Shown: positions 44,818 to 54,401, counted from the stretch's first letter. The stretch: DNA of 64,000 nucleotides from Sporosarcina sp. Te-1 (GCF_017498505.1 NZ_CP071798.1:4233763-4297762); one strand, 5' to 3'. Numbers and translations are program-made. Notes: generated from the letters alone by a model not told the origin.

Positions 44818-46854
44818 ATGATCAAGACAAAAAAAGAACAAATCGTAGAAGATTATCATGGCACATTGGTTGCCGATCCATACCGTTGGCTGGAAAATCC
44901 GGATAACGAGGAAGTCAAACAATGGGTGGATGAACAAAATGTTAGAACACAAAGTTATCTGAGCACCTATCCAAACCGGGATGAAGTGAAAGAAAAACTA
45001 CTCAACATCTGGAACTTCCCGAAATATACTGTACCTCGCAAAGAGGGGACCTATTATTATTTCCAAAAAAATGATGGACTCCAAAATCAAGCAGTTTTCT
45101 ATCGGACAAGAGATTTGCAATCCGATGAGTTGGAAGTCATCCTAGACCCAAATACAATGAACGAAAATGGAACGGCAGCCATTACGAATCTGTCGTTCAC
45201 AAAAGACGGAAAGCGTCTCGCTTACGGTATTTCCCTTAACGGCAGCGACTGGCAAGAGATACATATCCGTAATCTGGAAACGGGCAAAGACGAGCCAGAT
45301 GTGATCAACTGGTGCAAATTTAGCAGCATTGCCTGGAACGAAGCCGGAACTGGTTTTTACTATAGCCGTTTCCCAGAACCAGGAACCGTACCCACGGACG
45401 AGGAAAGTTTTAATAATAAAGTATTTTGGCATGAGTTGGGAACGCCGCAAGAACAGGATGTCCTCATATTTGAGGATCCGGAGAATAAAGAACATTCCTT
45501 TAACCCATCACTCTCTGATGACTATAACTACTTAATCCTAACTGTATGGAAAGGGACGGAAAATAAAAGCCGAATCTATTATAAGAGACTTGATGGGAAT
45601 GGGGAATTCATCAAATTATTAGCCGAAGATGACGCACGATATGACTTCCTTGGGAACGATGGGACGAAATTTTACTTTGTTACCAACCTGGATGCCCCGA
45701 AGGAAAAAGTTATTGCCATTGACGTGGATCAGCCAGAGAAGCAAAACTGGGTCGATGTAATTGCTGAACAAGAGGATGTGCTGAATTTCGCAGACATCAT
45801 CCATAACCAATTCATCGTCTGTTACTTGCACAATGCACATTATGAGTTGAAAGTGTTCCATATGGATGGAAGCTTGGATAAAGAGATTCCGTTGCCGAAC
45901 TTCGTTTCGATTTCAGGTGTGCAAGGTAAACGGAACGAGGATGTTATGTATATCGGCTATACATCATACCTTGCTCCAGCTGCAATTTCCCAGTATAATT
46001 TCCAAACCGAAAAATTAGATGCCGTATTCCAGCAATTAACACAATTTGATACGACAAATTTTGAAACAACTCAAGTATTTTACCAATCGAAAGATGGTAC
46101 TCAGATTCCGATGTTCCTGACTCATCGCAAAGGGTTGAAATTGAACGGACAGAATCCAGTTGTGCTTTACGGGTATGGCGGTTTTAATGTCAGCTTGACA
46201 CCATCGTTCTCTCCTGGGCAGCGCATGTGGATGGAAGAAGGCGGCGTGTTTGCGGTTGCCAATTTGCGTGGTGGTGGAGAGTTCGGAGAGGAATGGTACA
46301 AAGCAGGCACGCTGGAGCGGAAGCAAAATGTATTTGATGATTTCATCTCTGCCGCCGAATGGTTAATTTCCAGCGGCTATACGTCTAGCAGTAAGCTGGC
46401 GATCATGGGCGGGAGCAATGGGGGACTGCTTGTAGCAGCTTGCATCACCCAGCGACCAGATTTATACGGCGCCGCGATTTGCCAAGTGCCCGTCATCGAC
46501 ATGCTCCGCTACCATAAATTCACGGTGGGTCGCTACTGGGTGACCGATTACGGCAATGCGGAAGAAAGTGCAGAACAGTTCGAGTACATGTATAAATATT
46601 CGCCGCTGCATAATGTGAAAGAGGGGACAGAATATCCACCGACCTTGATTACGACAGCCGATACAGATGATCGAGTCGTTCCATTGCATGCGAAAAAGTT
46701 TGCTGCTGCACTGCAGGCTGCCCAAAAAGGAACCAATCCGATTTTACTTCGTGTTGAGAAAAATGCAGGACATGGACTCGGTAAACCAACTGCCAAAATC
46801 ATTGAAGAACAGACCGATATCTTCTCCTTCTTGTTTAAGACACTGGAAATATGA
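44818..46854 (+). CDS. Prolyl oligopeptidase family serine peptidase (S9A)
   Basis: A 678-residue cytoplasmic peptidase of the prolyl endopeptidase type, cutting after proline in short peptides. An N-terminal seven-blade propeller domain (from about residue 70 to 400) precedes the alpha/beta hydrolase domain. The catalytic serine is in MGGSNGGLL (about 533), the aspartate in TDDRVVPLHA (about 615-618) and the histidine in NAGHGLG (about 651). The opening EDYHGTLVADPYRWLEN is typical. AAAGGGGG precedes the start. There is no signal peptide. Confidence 0.93.
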   Translation: MIKTKKEQIVEDYHGTLVADPYRWLENPDNEEVKQWVDEQNVRTQSYLSTYPNRDEVKEKLLNIWNFPKYTVPRKEGTYYYFQKNDGLQNQAVFYRTRDLQSDELEVILDPNTMNENGTAAITNLSFTKDGKRLAYGISLNGSDWQEIHIRNLETGKDEPDVINWCKFSSIAWNEAGTGFYYSRFPEPGTVPTDEESFNNKVFWHELGTPQEQDVLIFEDPENKEHSFNPSLSDDYNYLILTVWKGTENKSRIYYKRLDGNGEFIKLLAEDDARYDFLGNDGTKFYFVTNLDAPKEKVIAIDVDQPEKQNWVDVIAEQEDVLNFADIIHNQFIVCYLHNAHYELKVFHMDGSLDKEIPLPNFVSISGVQGKRNEDVMYIGYTSYLAPAAISQYNFQTEKLDAVFQQLTQFDTTNFETTQVFYQSKDGTQIPMFLTHRKGLKLNGQNPVVLYGYGGFNVSLTPSFSPGQRMWMEEGGVFAVANLRGGGEFGEEWYKAGTLERKQNVFDDFISAAEWLISSGYTSSSKLAIMGGSNGGLLVAACITQRPDLYGAAICQVPVIDMLRYHKFTVGRYWVTDYGNAEESAEQFEYMYKYSPLHNVKEGTEYPPTLITTADTDDRVVPLHAKKFAAALQAAQKGTNPILLRVEKNAGHGLGKPTAKIIEEQTDIFSFLFKTLEI

Positions 46855-46934
46855 GATAAAACCTTGAAAGGGCTGTCCAGAAAGTCGATAAAAATTGACT
46901 TTCTGTCTCAGCCCCTTTTTTCGTATTAAATTTA

Positions 46935-47075
46935 CAGAATGGCCAACGGATTTCCGTTCCGAGCGGACGCTTTCCGCGGGCACGGCTTCAGCCGCTTCCC
47001 TCGCTAGGCTCAGTCCAGGGTCTTCAGCTCGCGCTGTTCCCGCTGGAGTCGCCGCTCTGCACTCCAATCCAGATA
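46935..47075. repeat. GC-rich intergenic repeat inside the IS left end
   Basis: This stretch contains GAGCGGACGCTTTCCGCGGG and CTGTTCCCGCTGGAGTCG, words I recognise from repeats scattered through Bacillales genomes, often near IS elements. It is markedly richer in GC than its flanks and has no open reading frame of its own. It lies between the left inverted repeat and the transposase start. The gap 46855-47162 holds only this and the IS end. Confidence 0.5.
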
Positions 47076-47162
47076 CTTGCCTCTACCAAAGAAGCACACA
47101 AAAAATCGTCCAATCTAGTAAAATGAAGTCACCACAACCCATTTCAGAAAGGACGATTTTTT

Positions 47163-48895
47163 ATGTGCAATCCGAAGAATACTACTTCACATTATACCAC
47201 AGAATTTCCATTAGCCATAGAGGAAATTAAGGCAAACCCCGTTTCAAAGCGACGTTTCTCTCCGACATTCAAACCTTACAATAATCGGCAAGGATTTGCC
47301 ATCTTCGATGTGCAGGAGCTGATTCCGGAAAACCATATAGCCCGAGTAGTCGATGAAATGGTTGAGGCCATCCCAGATGAACGGCTTTATACATATTATA
47401 CAGGTGGGGGGCGAAGCTCCTATCATCCCAAGATGATGCTGAAAGTCATTCTCTATGCCTACTCTCAGAAAATCTATTCATGCCGTGGCATCGAGAAAAT
47501 GATCACGGAGAACCTGCCGGCCATGTGGCTTGCGGCAATGGAGAGGCCGGATTTTCGTACCCTCAACGATTTCAGAGGCATCCGCATGAAGGCGATGATG
47601 GATGAATTATTCGAAACAATGATTTTGAAACTGATCGAAGAAGGTTATATCACCATGGAGAACTACTTTTTGGATGGAACCAAGATCGAAGCCGATGCCA
47701 ATAAGTATTCTTTCGTATGGAAAAAATCGACGCTTCGCTTTGAAGAGAAATTGAAGGAGAAGATCCGGGCAACCCTAGCGAATATACAAGAGATTGCCCA
47801 GGCCGAGGGCCTGGGACTTGGATCACTTCCAGAGGATGAGACGGAACCCGAACAGTTGGCCGACTTGGCCGCACAACTGGAAGAACAAGCAGAGTTGTTG
47901 ACCAAGGAAATGGAAGGGACAAAAGAGATGCCTACCCGAAAGGTCCTCCGCAAAAAACGCAGCGTATTACGGAAATCGGTAAAACAAATCCGACAGGACT
48001 TTCTGCCGCGAATGGAAAAATACGCACAGTACCATGCCACATTTGGCGACCGCAACAGTTTTTCGAAAACAGACCCGGACGCCACCTTCATGCGCATGAA
48101 AGAGGACCATATGAAAAATGGGCAACTGAAACCCGGCTATCACATACAGATGGCAACCGAGAACCAGTTCATTCTCTATTACACCATGCATCAGCGACCG
48201 ACAGATATACGCTGTTTCATTCCTCATCTGGAGAAGTTGGCGAAATCTAATTTGCCGTTGCCCAAAAGGGTGATTGCGGACGCAGGCTACGGAAGTGAAG
48301 AGAATTATCTGTATGCGCTTGGGGAGGAAAAAGAGCCGCGCTTTTCCCTACGGGACCTATATTAAAGAACAGACGCGCAAATACAAAAATGACATTCGGA
48401 ACGCCAAGAACTGGAAGTATGAGGAACAGAATGACCGCTTCATCTGTCCGAACGGGCGGCACGTCAATTTCAAGAACTACCAGAACAAGAAGAATGCCTC
48501 TGGGCATGTGCAGAGCTACAAGATCTATGAATGTGAAGACTGTTCGGATTGTCCGCTGAAAGCATTGTGCACGAAGGCGAAGGGGAACCGGCAGGTTCAC
48601 TGGAACACGATATTTGAAGAAATGAAGGCAAAGGCAAAAGAGGCCCTTGAATGTGAAGAGAACACAGGCATCTACGCTCGAAGCAAGATCGAGGTAGAAA
48701 GTGTGTTCGGTCACATCAAGGGCAATCGGTCGTTCCGCAGGTTTTCACTGCGGGGACTTAATAAAGTGCACACGGAGTTCGGGATTGTGGCCTTGGCCCA
48801 CAACCTGCTGAAAGTGGCAGGCATCCGCCAGCTGCTTTCACTGGTTGACGAAAAAACTGGTGGAGGAAGACAAGGCGTCTTCCTCCACCAGTTTT
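47163..48895 (+). pseudogene. IS1182-family transposase, broken by a frameshift
   Basis: The first part (47163-48365, 400 codons) carries the N-terminal DUF772-type domain ([19 protein letters not shown]), the first catalytic aspartate in [13 protein letters not shown] and the second in [14 protein letters not shown]. The reading then ends early at 48365. The rest continues in the +1 frame from about 48320: [15 protein letters not shown], then CEDCSDCPLKALC (a zinc-type cluster) and the glutamate region SKIEVESVFGHIKGNRSFRR. The break lies at about 48340-48350 and could be one extra base or two missing bases. Function is probably lost unless rescued by frameshifting. The second frame stays open beyond the IS end. 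Confidence 0.85.
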
Positions 48896-48924
48896 ATTTT
48901 CGGGACTTATTGGACAGCCCCTTC

Positions 48925-49905
48925 TCATTTTTGCCGGTCTTGTCTTTCCCACAGACGAAGGGCAGGGTAAGGATCAAAAGCCCATTCTGTTCTCCCGTTG
49001 TATTTATATACGCCGTAGTGCAAATGGGGTGGAAACTTGCCGGAAGTCCCTTCTTTTCCGTAACCTGAACTGCCTACAAACCCAATTACCGTTCCTGGTT
49101 CTACGACGTCCCCTTGTTTAAGGTCCTTATTGAAATAGGCCAAGTGGGCATAATAGTGATACGTATTATGATTATCACGGATACCGATGCGCCAGCCTCC
49201 ATAATTATTCCATCCCATCACTTCAATTACACCGTATGAAGCCGACATGACCGGTGTGCTATACCCGGCAAAAATGTCCGTCCCTTCATGGATGCGCCGT
49301 CCTCCCCAGCCTCTGCTGGCTCCCCATGTACCACGGTACGTATAGTTGTACCCTTTTGGAATAGGGAACCGATGCTCATCTAACTCAATTGTCTCAAATC
49401 GGGAATATAACGTGGCAATCGCCATGATTTGATTGACGGTCGCTTCTCTTTCATATATCCGTTCCAATGCGATTTTAAAATCATCTTCAGAAGCACCGTG
49501 TGTGCTTAGCAAAGTATGGAGGGTGTATAACAAATCATCGGAATTTGTTTTATCTGCAATTCCATCTCCGTCTCCATCCATCCCGATTCCTCCAAAATAA
49601 GCAAGCGCCTCAATGGAACTATCTTGAGGATACGGATTCAAAGCCCCAGCCCAATCTTCGTCTGAAAAGCGCAATGCAAGGGGACCGTCATGTTTTTCAA
49701 TGTCTTTTCGTACTTGTTGAATATTCCGCTCATATTGATCAATGGCTGCCAAGTAGTACCAAGGAACCAGTTCATCTGCATAGCGCAAATAAAAATCCAT
49801 TCGTTCTGTTGGTGTCAATTCAGGCTGGTCGTTTGCCAGCATGTTCTGCTTCTGGAAGGCAAAAATGCTCATGAAAACAAATACTCCAATAAAAGCACGA
49901 CGCAT
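48925..49905 (-). CDS. M23 family metallopeptidase, LytH-like
   Basis: A 326-residue exported peptidase. A signal sequence (about 1-24) is followed by a helical region (to about 170) and a C-terminal LytM/M23 domain with the zinc ligands in RRIHEGTDIFAG and HLHYG. Length and layout match LytH of B. subtilis, an L-Ala-D-Glu endopeptidase that trims spore cortex peptidoglycan, so this is the favoured role. The region GMDGDGDGIADKTNSDDLLY resembles a calcium-binding loop. AAAGGAGG precedes the ATG. The 3' end is nearly touched by the IS. Confidence 0.75.
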   Translation of the reverse strand: MRRAFIGVFVFMSIFAFQKQNMLANDQPELTPTERMDFYLRYADELVPWYYLAAIDQYERNIQQVRKDIEKHDGPLALRFSDEDWAGALNPYPQDSSIEALAYFGGIGMDGDGDGIADKTNSDDLLYTLHTLLSTHGASEDDFKIALERIYEREATVNQIMAIATLYSRFETIELDEHRFPIPKGYNYTYRGTWGASRGWGGRRIHEGTDIFAGYSTPVMSASYGVIEVMGWNNYGGWRIGIRDNHNTYHYYAHLAYFNKDLKQGDVVEPGTVIGFVGSSGYGKEGTSGKFPPHLHYGVYKYNGRTEWAFDPYPALRLWERQDRQK

Positions 49906-49965
49906 TTACAGTAATCCTCCTTTGCTTCATTAGCGTTCCCTGTTTTCAATGAAAGATGTATGTCC

Positions 49966-50023
49966 TATTGATCAATAATTCTATCAATAACCACTTGTTT
50001 TAAGATAATAAATAAATTACAAT
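49966..50023 (+). promoter_or_regulatory. Promoter of the dipeptidase operon with a nearby inverted repeat
   Basis: TTGTTT (49995-50000) and TACAAT (50018-50023) are 17 bases apart, about 27 bases before the dipeptidase start. Just upstream lie the palindrome TATTGATCAATA (49966-49977) and a second ATCAATA (49983-49989), possibly an operator. Confidence 0.45.
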
Positions 50024-50049
50024 ATAGTAAAATCGGGAGGTGAATTGTT

Positions 50050-51048
50050 GTGAAAGTGTTTGATTTACATTCCGACCTATTCACAGATATTGCAATCCGG
50101 AGGAGCAAGGGCGAACGGCGTGTCTTTGACCGGCTTCATTTTCCAAAGTTGCAAAAAGGGAAAGTGGACTCCGTCATGTGTGTCATTTGGGTGGAACGTG
50201 AATTCAGGGAAGCTTCACTAGATCGTTTTACATTTATTTATGAGCATGTGCTAGCAGATCTAGCTGAATCGGAACATGCAGTCATTTGCCGTACAGTCCA
50301 AGACATGGAAAACACGAAGGACTCGGAACACATTAAGGTGTATCTGGGACTAGAAGGACTCACATTCATGAAGGAATGGCACGGGGCTTCTACGGAAGCC
50401 AAGATATCCAATGCATTACAGGAATTGAACCGCAACGGTTTCCATCATGCGATACTTGCTTGGAATGAACATAATTTCTTGGCTAGCGGGACAGGTGCTG
50501 ACAATGGATATGATCCAAAAGGACTTTCCCCATTCGGATTGGCTGCCATTGGTGAAATGGAGCAATTGAATTGGTTGATCGATGTTTCTCATATGGACGA
50601 AACCTCGTTTTGGGATATGGAGCGGCATGTTGGAGGCACGCTGATCGCTTCCCATAGCAATGCGAGGGCGCTCTGTGATCATGAGAGAAATTTGACAGAT
50701 GAACAATTGAAAGCGATTGCAAGAAAACAAGGTCTCATCGGCTTGAATGCTCATTACGAATTCATTGACCCTCAAACGCCGACGCTTGACCGGTTAGTGG
50801 ATCATGCAGTATACATCGCTGATTTGATCGGAACAGAGCATTTGGCTTTCGGGTTCGATTTTCTTGATTTTCTCGCGCCGTACGAGACAACAGTTGGGTC
50901 CGGAGGAAAGACCATCGGATTTGAATCCGCCTTTCAAGTTCCGGATCTATTGGTACGAATGGAACAAAGAGGTTTTTCTAGGCAGGAGATCGAGCGTATC
51001 AGTTTCTGGAATGCCTATGAATTACTGAAACGGCATATGACAAAGTAA
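50050..51048 (+). CDS. Membrane dipeptidase family (M19) enzyme
   Basis: A 332-residue zinc peptidase of the renal dipeptidase family. The first zinc site HSD is in FDLHSDLFTDI (about residues 6-8), the bridging glutamate is in YLGLEGLTFM, and later histidines lie in IDVSHMDE and IASHSNARAL. Family members cleave dipeptides, including L-D types. It starts with GTG behind GGGAGGTG. The adjacent DUF819 transporter and XRE-cupin regulator suggest a peptide or amino acid uptake and use module. Confidence 0.88.
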   Translation: MKVFDLHSDLFTDIAIRRSKGERRVFDRLHFPKLQKGKVDSVMCVIWVEREFREASLDRFTFIYEHVLADLAESEHAVICRTVQDMENTKDSEHIKVYLGLEGLTFMKEWHGASTEAKISNALQELNRNGFHHAILAWNEHNFLASGTGADNGYDPKGLSPFGLAAIGEMEQLNWLIDVSHMDETSFWDMERHVGGTLIASHSNARALCDHERNLTDEQLKAIARKQGLIGLNAHYEFIDPQTPTLDRLVDHAVYIADLIGTEHLAFGFDFLDFLAPYETTVGSGGKTIGFESAFQVPDLLVRMEQRGFSRQEIERISFWNAYELLKRHMTK

Positions 51049-51070
51049 GCGTAGAAAAGGGGAATGAACA

Positions 51071-52297
51071 GTGGAGAATACACTTATCAAGTCGGATGAT
51101 TTGATCACTTTATGGGGAATTATTGTCGTTTGGGCGGCAGTGAGTATTTTCTTAGAACAACGATTCACTTGGGCAAGCAAAGTGTCCGGAGCCATCATCG
51201 CCTTGGTCGGAGCAATTATTTTATCCAACACAGGTGTCATCCCGACTGAATCGCCGGTTTATGATGCAATCTGGGCATTTATTATACCGCTTGCCATCCC
51301 GCTCTTGTTGTTCCATGTGAACTTTAAAAAGATTTGGCAGGAAAGCGGCCGGATGTTAATTATTTTCCTTCTCAGCTCGATCGGAACAGTGGCAGGTACC
51401 ATCATCAGCTTTTTCTTATTGAAGGATCATATTCCGTACTTAGACAAAATCGGAGCGATGATGAGCGCATCCTATGTGGGCGGGGGTGTCAATTTTGCTG
51501 CCATGGCCGGGAAATTTGAAACACCCGGCGAAATGGTGTCTGCCACCATTGTTGCAGACAATTTGATGATGGCGTTATACTTTGTCGTCTTAATGATCAT
51601 TCCGACACTGTCGTTTTTCAGAAAACGATATTCGACTCCGCATGTGTTGGAAGTCGAAAAACAAAGCGGCGACCGCGATGGAAAAACATTAGCGGACAAC
51701 TTTTGGTCTCGGAAAGATATTTCATTAAAAGATATGGCCTTATCCATCGGTACAGCTTTTTTCCTCGTTGTCATCGCATTTAAGCTGGCCGCATTCTTGG
51801 ATGGCATCATCCCGTCGGGCGAGGATGTATCGTTTTTCTATAATTTGTTGAACGGTTTGTTCGGGGATAAATATTTGATCTTAACGACTATCACATTCCT
51901 TGCACTGGCGCTGTTCCCGAAATATTTCGAAGGGATTAATGGCAGTCAGGAAATGGGCACACTGCTCATTTATCTGTTCTTTGTCGTCATTGGAGTGCCA
52001 GCTTCCATTCCATTAATCATCCAGAATGCACCGCTTTTGCTTGTGTTTGTTGCCATCATTGTAATCGTCAACATGCTAGTTTCTTTACTAGCGGGCAAGC
52101 TTTTGAAATACGATTTGGAAGATATCCTCCTTGTGAGCAATGCGAATATCGGTGGACCGACGACAGCTGCCGCCATGGCCATTGCGAAAGGATGGAAAAA
52201 CTTGATCGGACCGATTCTTGTCGTTGGTACGATCGGTTACATTATTGGAAATTACATCGGTACGACGTTAGGTTTATGGTTTGCCACGATGATGTAA
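51071..52297 (+). CDS. DUF819 family membrane protein (YjcL-like)
   Basis: A 408-residue transporter-like protein with about 11 helices. Typical stretches are MMSASYVGGGVNFAAMAGKF (about 135-154) and SNANIGGPTTAAAMAIAKGW near the C terminus, two inverted halves of a glycine-rich pattern. It starts with GTG behind AAAAGGGGAA, 22 bases after the dipeptidase gene. The substrate is unknown; the linkage to a dipeptidase suggests a product or substrate of that enzyme (inference). Confidence 0.85.
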   Translation: MENTLIKSDDLITLWGIIVVWAAVSIFLEQRFTWASKVSGAIIALVGAIILSNTGVIPTESPVYDAIWAFIIPLAIPLLLFHVNFKKIWQESGRMLIIFLLSSIGTVAGTIISFFLLKDHIPYLDKIGAMMSASYVGGGVNFAAMAGKFETPGEMVSATIVADNLMMALYFVVLMIIPTLSFFRKRYSTPHVLEVEKQSGDRDGKTLADNFWSRKDISLKDMALSIGTAFFLVVIAFKLAAFLDGIIPSGEDVSFFYNLLNGLFGDKYLILTTITFLALALFPKYFEGINGSQEMGTLLIYLFFVVIGVPASIPLIIQNAPLLLVFVAIIVIVNMLVSLLAGKLLKYDLEDILLVSNANIGGPTTAAAMAIAKGWKNLIGPILVVGTIGYIIGNYIGTTLGLWFATMM

Positions 52298-52304
52298 TCA
52301 ACCG

Positions 52305-52330
52305 ACCCGTTAGGAAACTAGCGGGTTTTT
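52305..52330 (+). terminator. Terminator after the DUF819 gene
   Basis: ACCCGTTAG (52305-52313) pairs with CTAGCGGGT (52318-52326, one G-U pair), followed by TTTT. Confidence 0.75.
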
Positions 52331-52385
52331 CAATTTCTCGCAATATATGGTATGATGGCGAAAATGTAATAGAAGAGGCGGTACT

Positions 52386-52922
52386 ATGTTTGATGGACTG
52401 AAAATCAAAACATTACGGACGGAGCAGCAGCTGTCCTTAAAGGAGTTGGCCGCAAAGTCGGGGGTCAGTATCAGCATGATCAGTCAAATTGAAAGAGGGA
52501 ATACCGATCCGACTTTGACCACACTCTACAAACTATGCAAAGGTTTGGATGTCTCTATTTCTACCTTATTAGGGGCGGACGAACAAACGACCCAGATCGT
52601 CAGGAAAGACGAGAGAAAAACCATCGCTTTCCCTCAATCGAATTCGAAATATCATTTGTTGACGCCCATAAATGAAGGTTCAATTGAAATGATATTGATT
52701 CAATTGGAACCCGGGCAAAACGATCAGCAGTTAGTGGAGCACGCAGGAGAAGAATGCGGATATATTCTGACAGGTGAGATGACAATCGTCCTCGGGGAAG
52801 AGGAATACATTTTACGGGAAGGGGACAGCATCCGATTTAAAAGTGCCACGCCTCACCGTTTTGTAAACCATACCGATCAAGTGGCGACCTCCATTTGGGC
52901 GATGACTGGCAGGGTGCTGTGA
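52386..52922 (+). CDS. XRE-cupin transcriptional regulator
   Basis: A 178-residue regulator with an N-terminal helix-turn-helix (LSLKELAAKSGVSISMISQI, about 17-36) and a C-terminal cupin domain (about 105-170; EHAGEECGYILTGEMTIVLG). Such proteins usually control neighbouring genes for amino acid, polyamine or peptide use, with the cupin sensing a ligand. It follows the dipeptidase/DUF819 pair behind its own terminator, which makes that pair a likely target. The start is behind GAGGCGG. Confidence 0.9.
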   Translation: MFDGLKIKTLRTEQQLSLKELAAKSGVSISMISQIERGNTDPTLTTLYKLCKGLDVSISTLLGADEQTTQIVRKDERKTIAFPQSNSKYHLLTPINEGSIEMILIQLEPGQNDQQLVEHAGEECGYILTGEMTIVLGEEEYILREGDSIRFKSATPHRFVNHTDQVATSIWAMTGRVL

Positions 52923-53026
52923 AGCATCGGACGATGGATGTCAGAATGACCCATGGTATAATGGGAAGGGAATAGAAAAAGCTATAGGCTGGCAATTATA
53001 CAATAGATAAAGGGAGTGTAGCAATA

Positions 53027-53344
53027 ATGGAAAAACTGCAGTCGAAAGAGCAATTTGAACAACTGAAAAACGGCGAACGGACGATCTTCATGTTTTCAGC
53101 GGACTGGTGTCCGGATTGCCGCATAATCGAACCGATTTTGCCTGGCTTGGAGGCAGATTTTCCAGAGTACGAATTCATCTATGTGGACCGTGATGAATTC
53201 ATCGAAATCTGCCAAGAGATGGATATTTTCGGCATCCCAAGTTTCATCGGATTCCATAATGGCCAAGAAGTAGGGCGCTTCGTCAGCAAGGATCGGAAAA
53301 CTCGTGAGGAAATCGAAGATTTTATCAATAGTCTTTCTGCATAA
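53027..53344 (+). CDS. Thioredoxin family protein
   Basis: A 105-residue thioredoxin-fold protein. The active site is WCPDC (about 27-31), in the context FMFSADWCPDCRIIEP, with the cis-proline in FGIPSFIGF. The CPDC dipeptide differs from the CGPC of TrxA, so it is a thioredoxin-like reductant of unknown partner rather than the main thioredoxin. AAAGGGAGTG precedes the start. Confidence 0.9.
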   Translation: MEKLQSKEQFEQLKNGERTIFMFSADWCPDCRIIEPILPGLEADFPEYEFIYVDRDEFIEICQEMDIFGIPSFIGFHNGQEVGRFVSKDRKTREEIEDFINSLSA

Positions 53345-53346
53345 TA

Positions 53347-53374
53347 AAAAGAGGGCATGAAGAGGCCCTCTGCG
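53347..53374 (-). terminator. Minus-strand terminator behind the GDPD gene
   Basis: AGAGGGC and GCCCTCT pair across a short loop. On the minus strand a run of T (TTTTTATTAT) follows, so it serves the glycerophosphodiesterase gene, about 150 bases after its stop. Confidence 0.6.
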
Positions 53375-53384
53375 TAATCGTATG

Positions 53385-53424
53385 GCGAGTTGGGAGGCTG
53401 TATCATTCCCTGACTCGCTTTTTT
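53385..53424 (+). terminator. Terminator after the thioredoxin-like gene
   Basis: GCGAGT (53385-53390) pairs with ACTCGC (53413-53418), with an inner GGGA/TCCC pairing, and six T follow. Confidence 0.7.
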
Positions 53425-53523
53425 GGTGGAAAGTATGGATCGACAAACAAGTTCGACAGGCTTGAAATCCACGCAATTTAGATGGCAGGCGTATGCATTC
53501 GTGCAAAGCAATGGCCCGGCTTC

Positions 53524-54243
53524 TTATGCATTCAAAAAAGCAAAGAGCCTTTCAGGATAATCCGTGAAAATGGCTTGGACGCCAGCCTGCTGTAGGAGAC
53601 TAGCATACTGCTCCTCATTGACAGTGAAGGCCCTGACAGGAATGCCGGCAGCGTAAAGTTCACGGTAGGCTGGCCGGATGGCTGTAGGGAATAACAAATG
53701 AAACGCGTCGGCTGGGATGTTCTTTAAGTAATCAAGAGGTTGGACGAGCACTTCCATTGCAAGCGCGCCCGTTTCAATATGCGGTGCAAGCCGTTTCACT
53801 TCCTGAATGGCACTATGATCAAAAGAAGATAAGACGACCCTTGATTCCAAATCATATTGCTTAATAAGCTCCAATACTTTTGCTGTCATGCCCTCATAAG
53901 GAAAAATGTCAGATTTCAATTCGATATTCAAATGATGATGCGTGCTTTTAAATATTTGAAGGACTTCATCTAATGTCGGAATCGTTTCACCTTGAAAGTC
54001 AGGTGAAAACCAACTGCCGAAATCATACTCTTTCAATTGGGGTAGCGTCAAATCCTTTATGTATCCTGTACCATTTGACGTACGGTCAATCGACTCGTCG
54101 TGGATAACAACCAGCTCCCCGTCCTTTGTCAGATGAACATCGAACTCGACTCCGTGGACCGGAAGCCGAGCAGCCTCCTGGAACGAAGCGATTGTATTTT
54201 CGGGATATGTGCCGGACGCACCTCGGTGTGCATAAATCAACAT
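53524..54243 (-). CDS. Glycerophosphodiester phosphodiesterase
   Basis: A 239-residue cytoplasmic enzyme that splits glycerophosphodiesters into glycerol 3-phosphate and an alcohol. It has the opening HRGASGTYPENTIASF with the catalytic histidine and metal glutamate, then FDVHLTKDGELVVIHDESIDR with the second histidine and glutamate, and LNIELKSD. There is no signal peptide, so it is the UgpQ-like intracellular type. AGGAGGG precedes the ATG. Confidence 0.93.
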   Translation of the reverse strand: MLIYAHRGASGTYPENTIASFQEAARLPVHGVEFDVHLTKDGELVVIHDESIDRTSNGTGYIKDLTLPQLKEYDFGSWFSPDFQGETIPTLDEVLQIFKSTHHHLNIELKSDIFPYEGMTAKVLELIKQYDLESRVVLSSFDHSAIQEVKRLAPHIETGALAMEVLVQPLDYLKNIPADAFHLLFPTAIRPAYRELYAAGIPVRAFTVNEEQYASLLQQAGVQAIFTDYPERLFAFLNA

Positions 54244-54294
54244 GACAAACCCTCCTATAATCCATTATGACCTAACTATATCATGAACAAGGAA

Positions 54295-54340
54295 AAAGAC
54301 TGTCCATTAAAAGAAGATGGAACAGTCTTTCTGTTTTAAA
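54295..54340 (-). terminator. Terminator downstream of the AbrB gene
   Basis: AAAGACTGT and ACAGTCTTT arms (about 54297-54337) enclose an AT-rich loop with extra CCAT/ATGG pairing. On the minus strand it ends in TTTTTCC. Confidence 0.65.
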
Positions 54341-54401
54341 ATAACCAGAAGCTTTTTGATAGCCGTGTTCTTTTGGCAGAATCAACTCTTGTGAGGCGTT
54401 T

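Larger units (their letters stand above)
46870..48920 (+). mobile_element. IS1182-family insertion sequence, complete but with a frameshifted transposase
   Basis: The imperfect terminal inverted repeats are GGGCTGTCCAGAAAGTC at 46870-46886 and the complement of GGGCTGTCCAATAAGTC ending at 48920 (15 of 17 match). They enclose an IS1182-type transposase reading frame. The left end also folds into a terminator-like hairpin (GGGCTG...CAGCCC with a T-run at about 46914). A second strong hairpin, GGTGGAGGAAGAC with its complement (48860-48892), lies near the right end. No clear target duplication is visible. The right end is four bases from the stop codon of the LytH-like gene. Confidence 0.8.

Noticed and set aside
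48274..49068. Separate gene behind the transposase
   Set aside because: It is the second half of the same transposase in the +1 frame. The part beyond 48920 is only read-through opposite the M23 gene.
53373..53523. Small minus-strand gene between thioredoxin and GDPD genes
   Set aside because: The open frames have no ribosome binding site and no recognisable content; two terminators explain the stretch.
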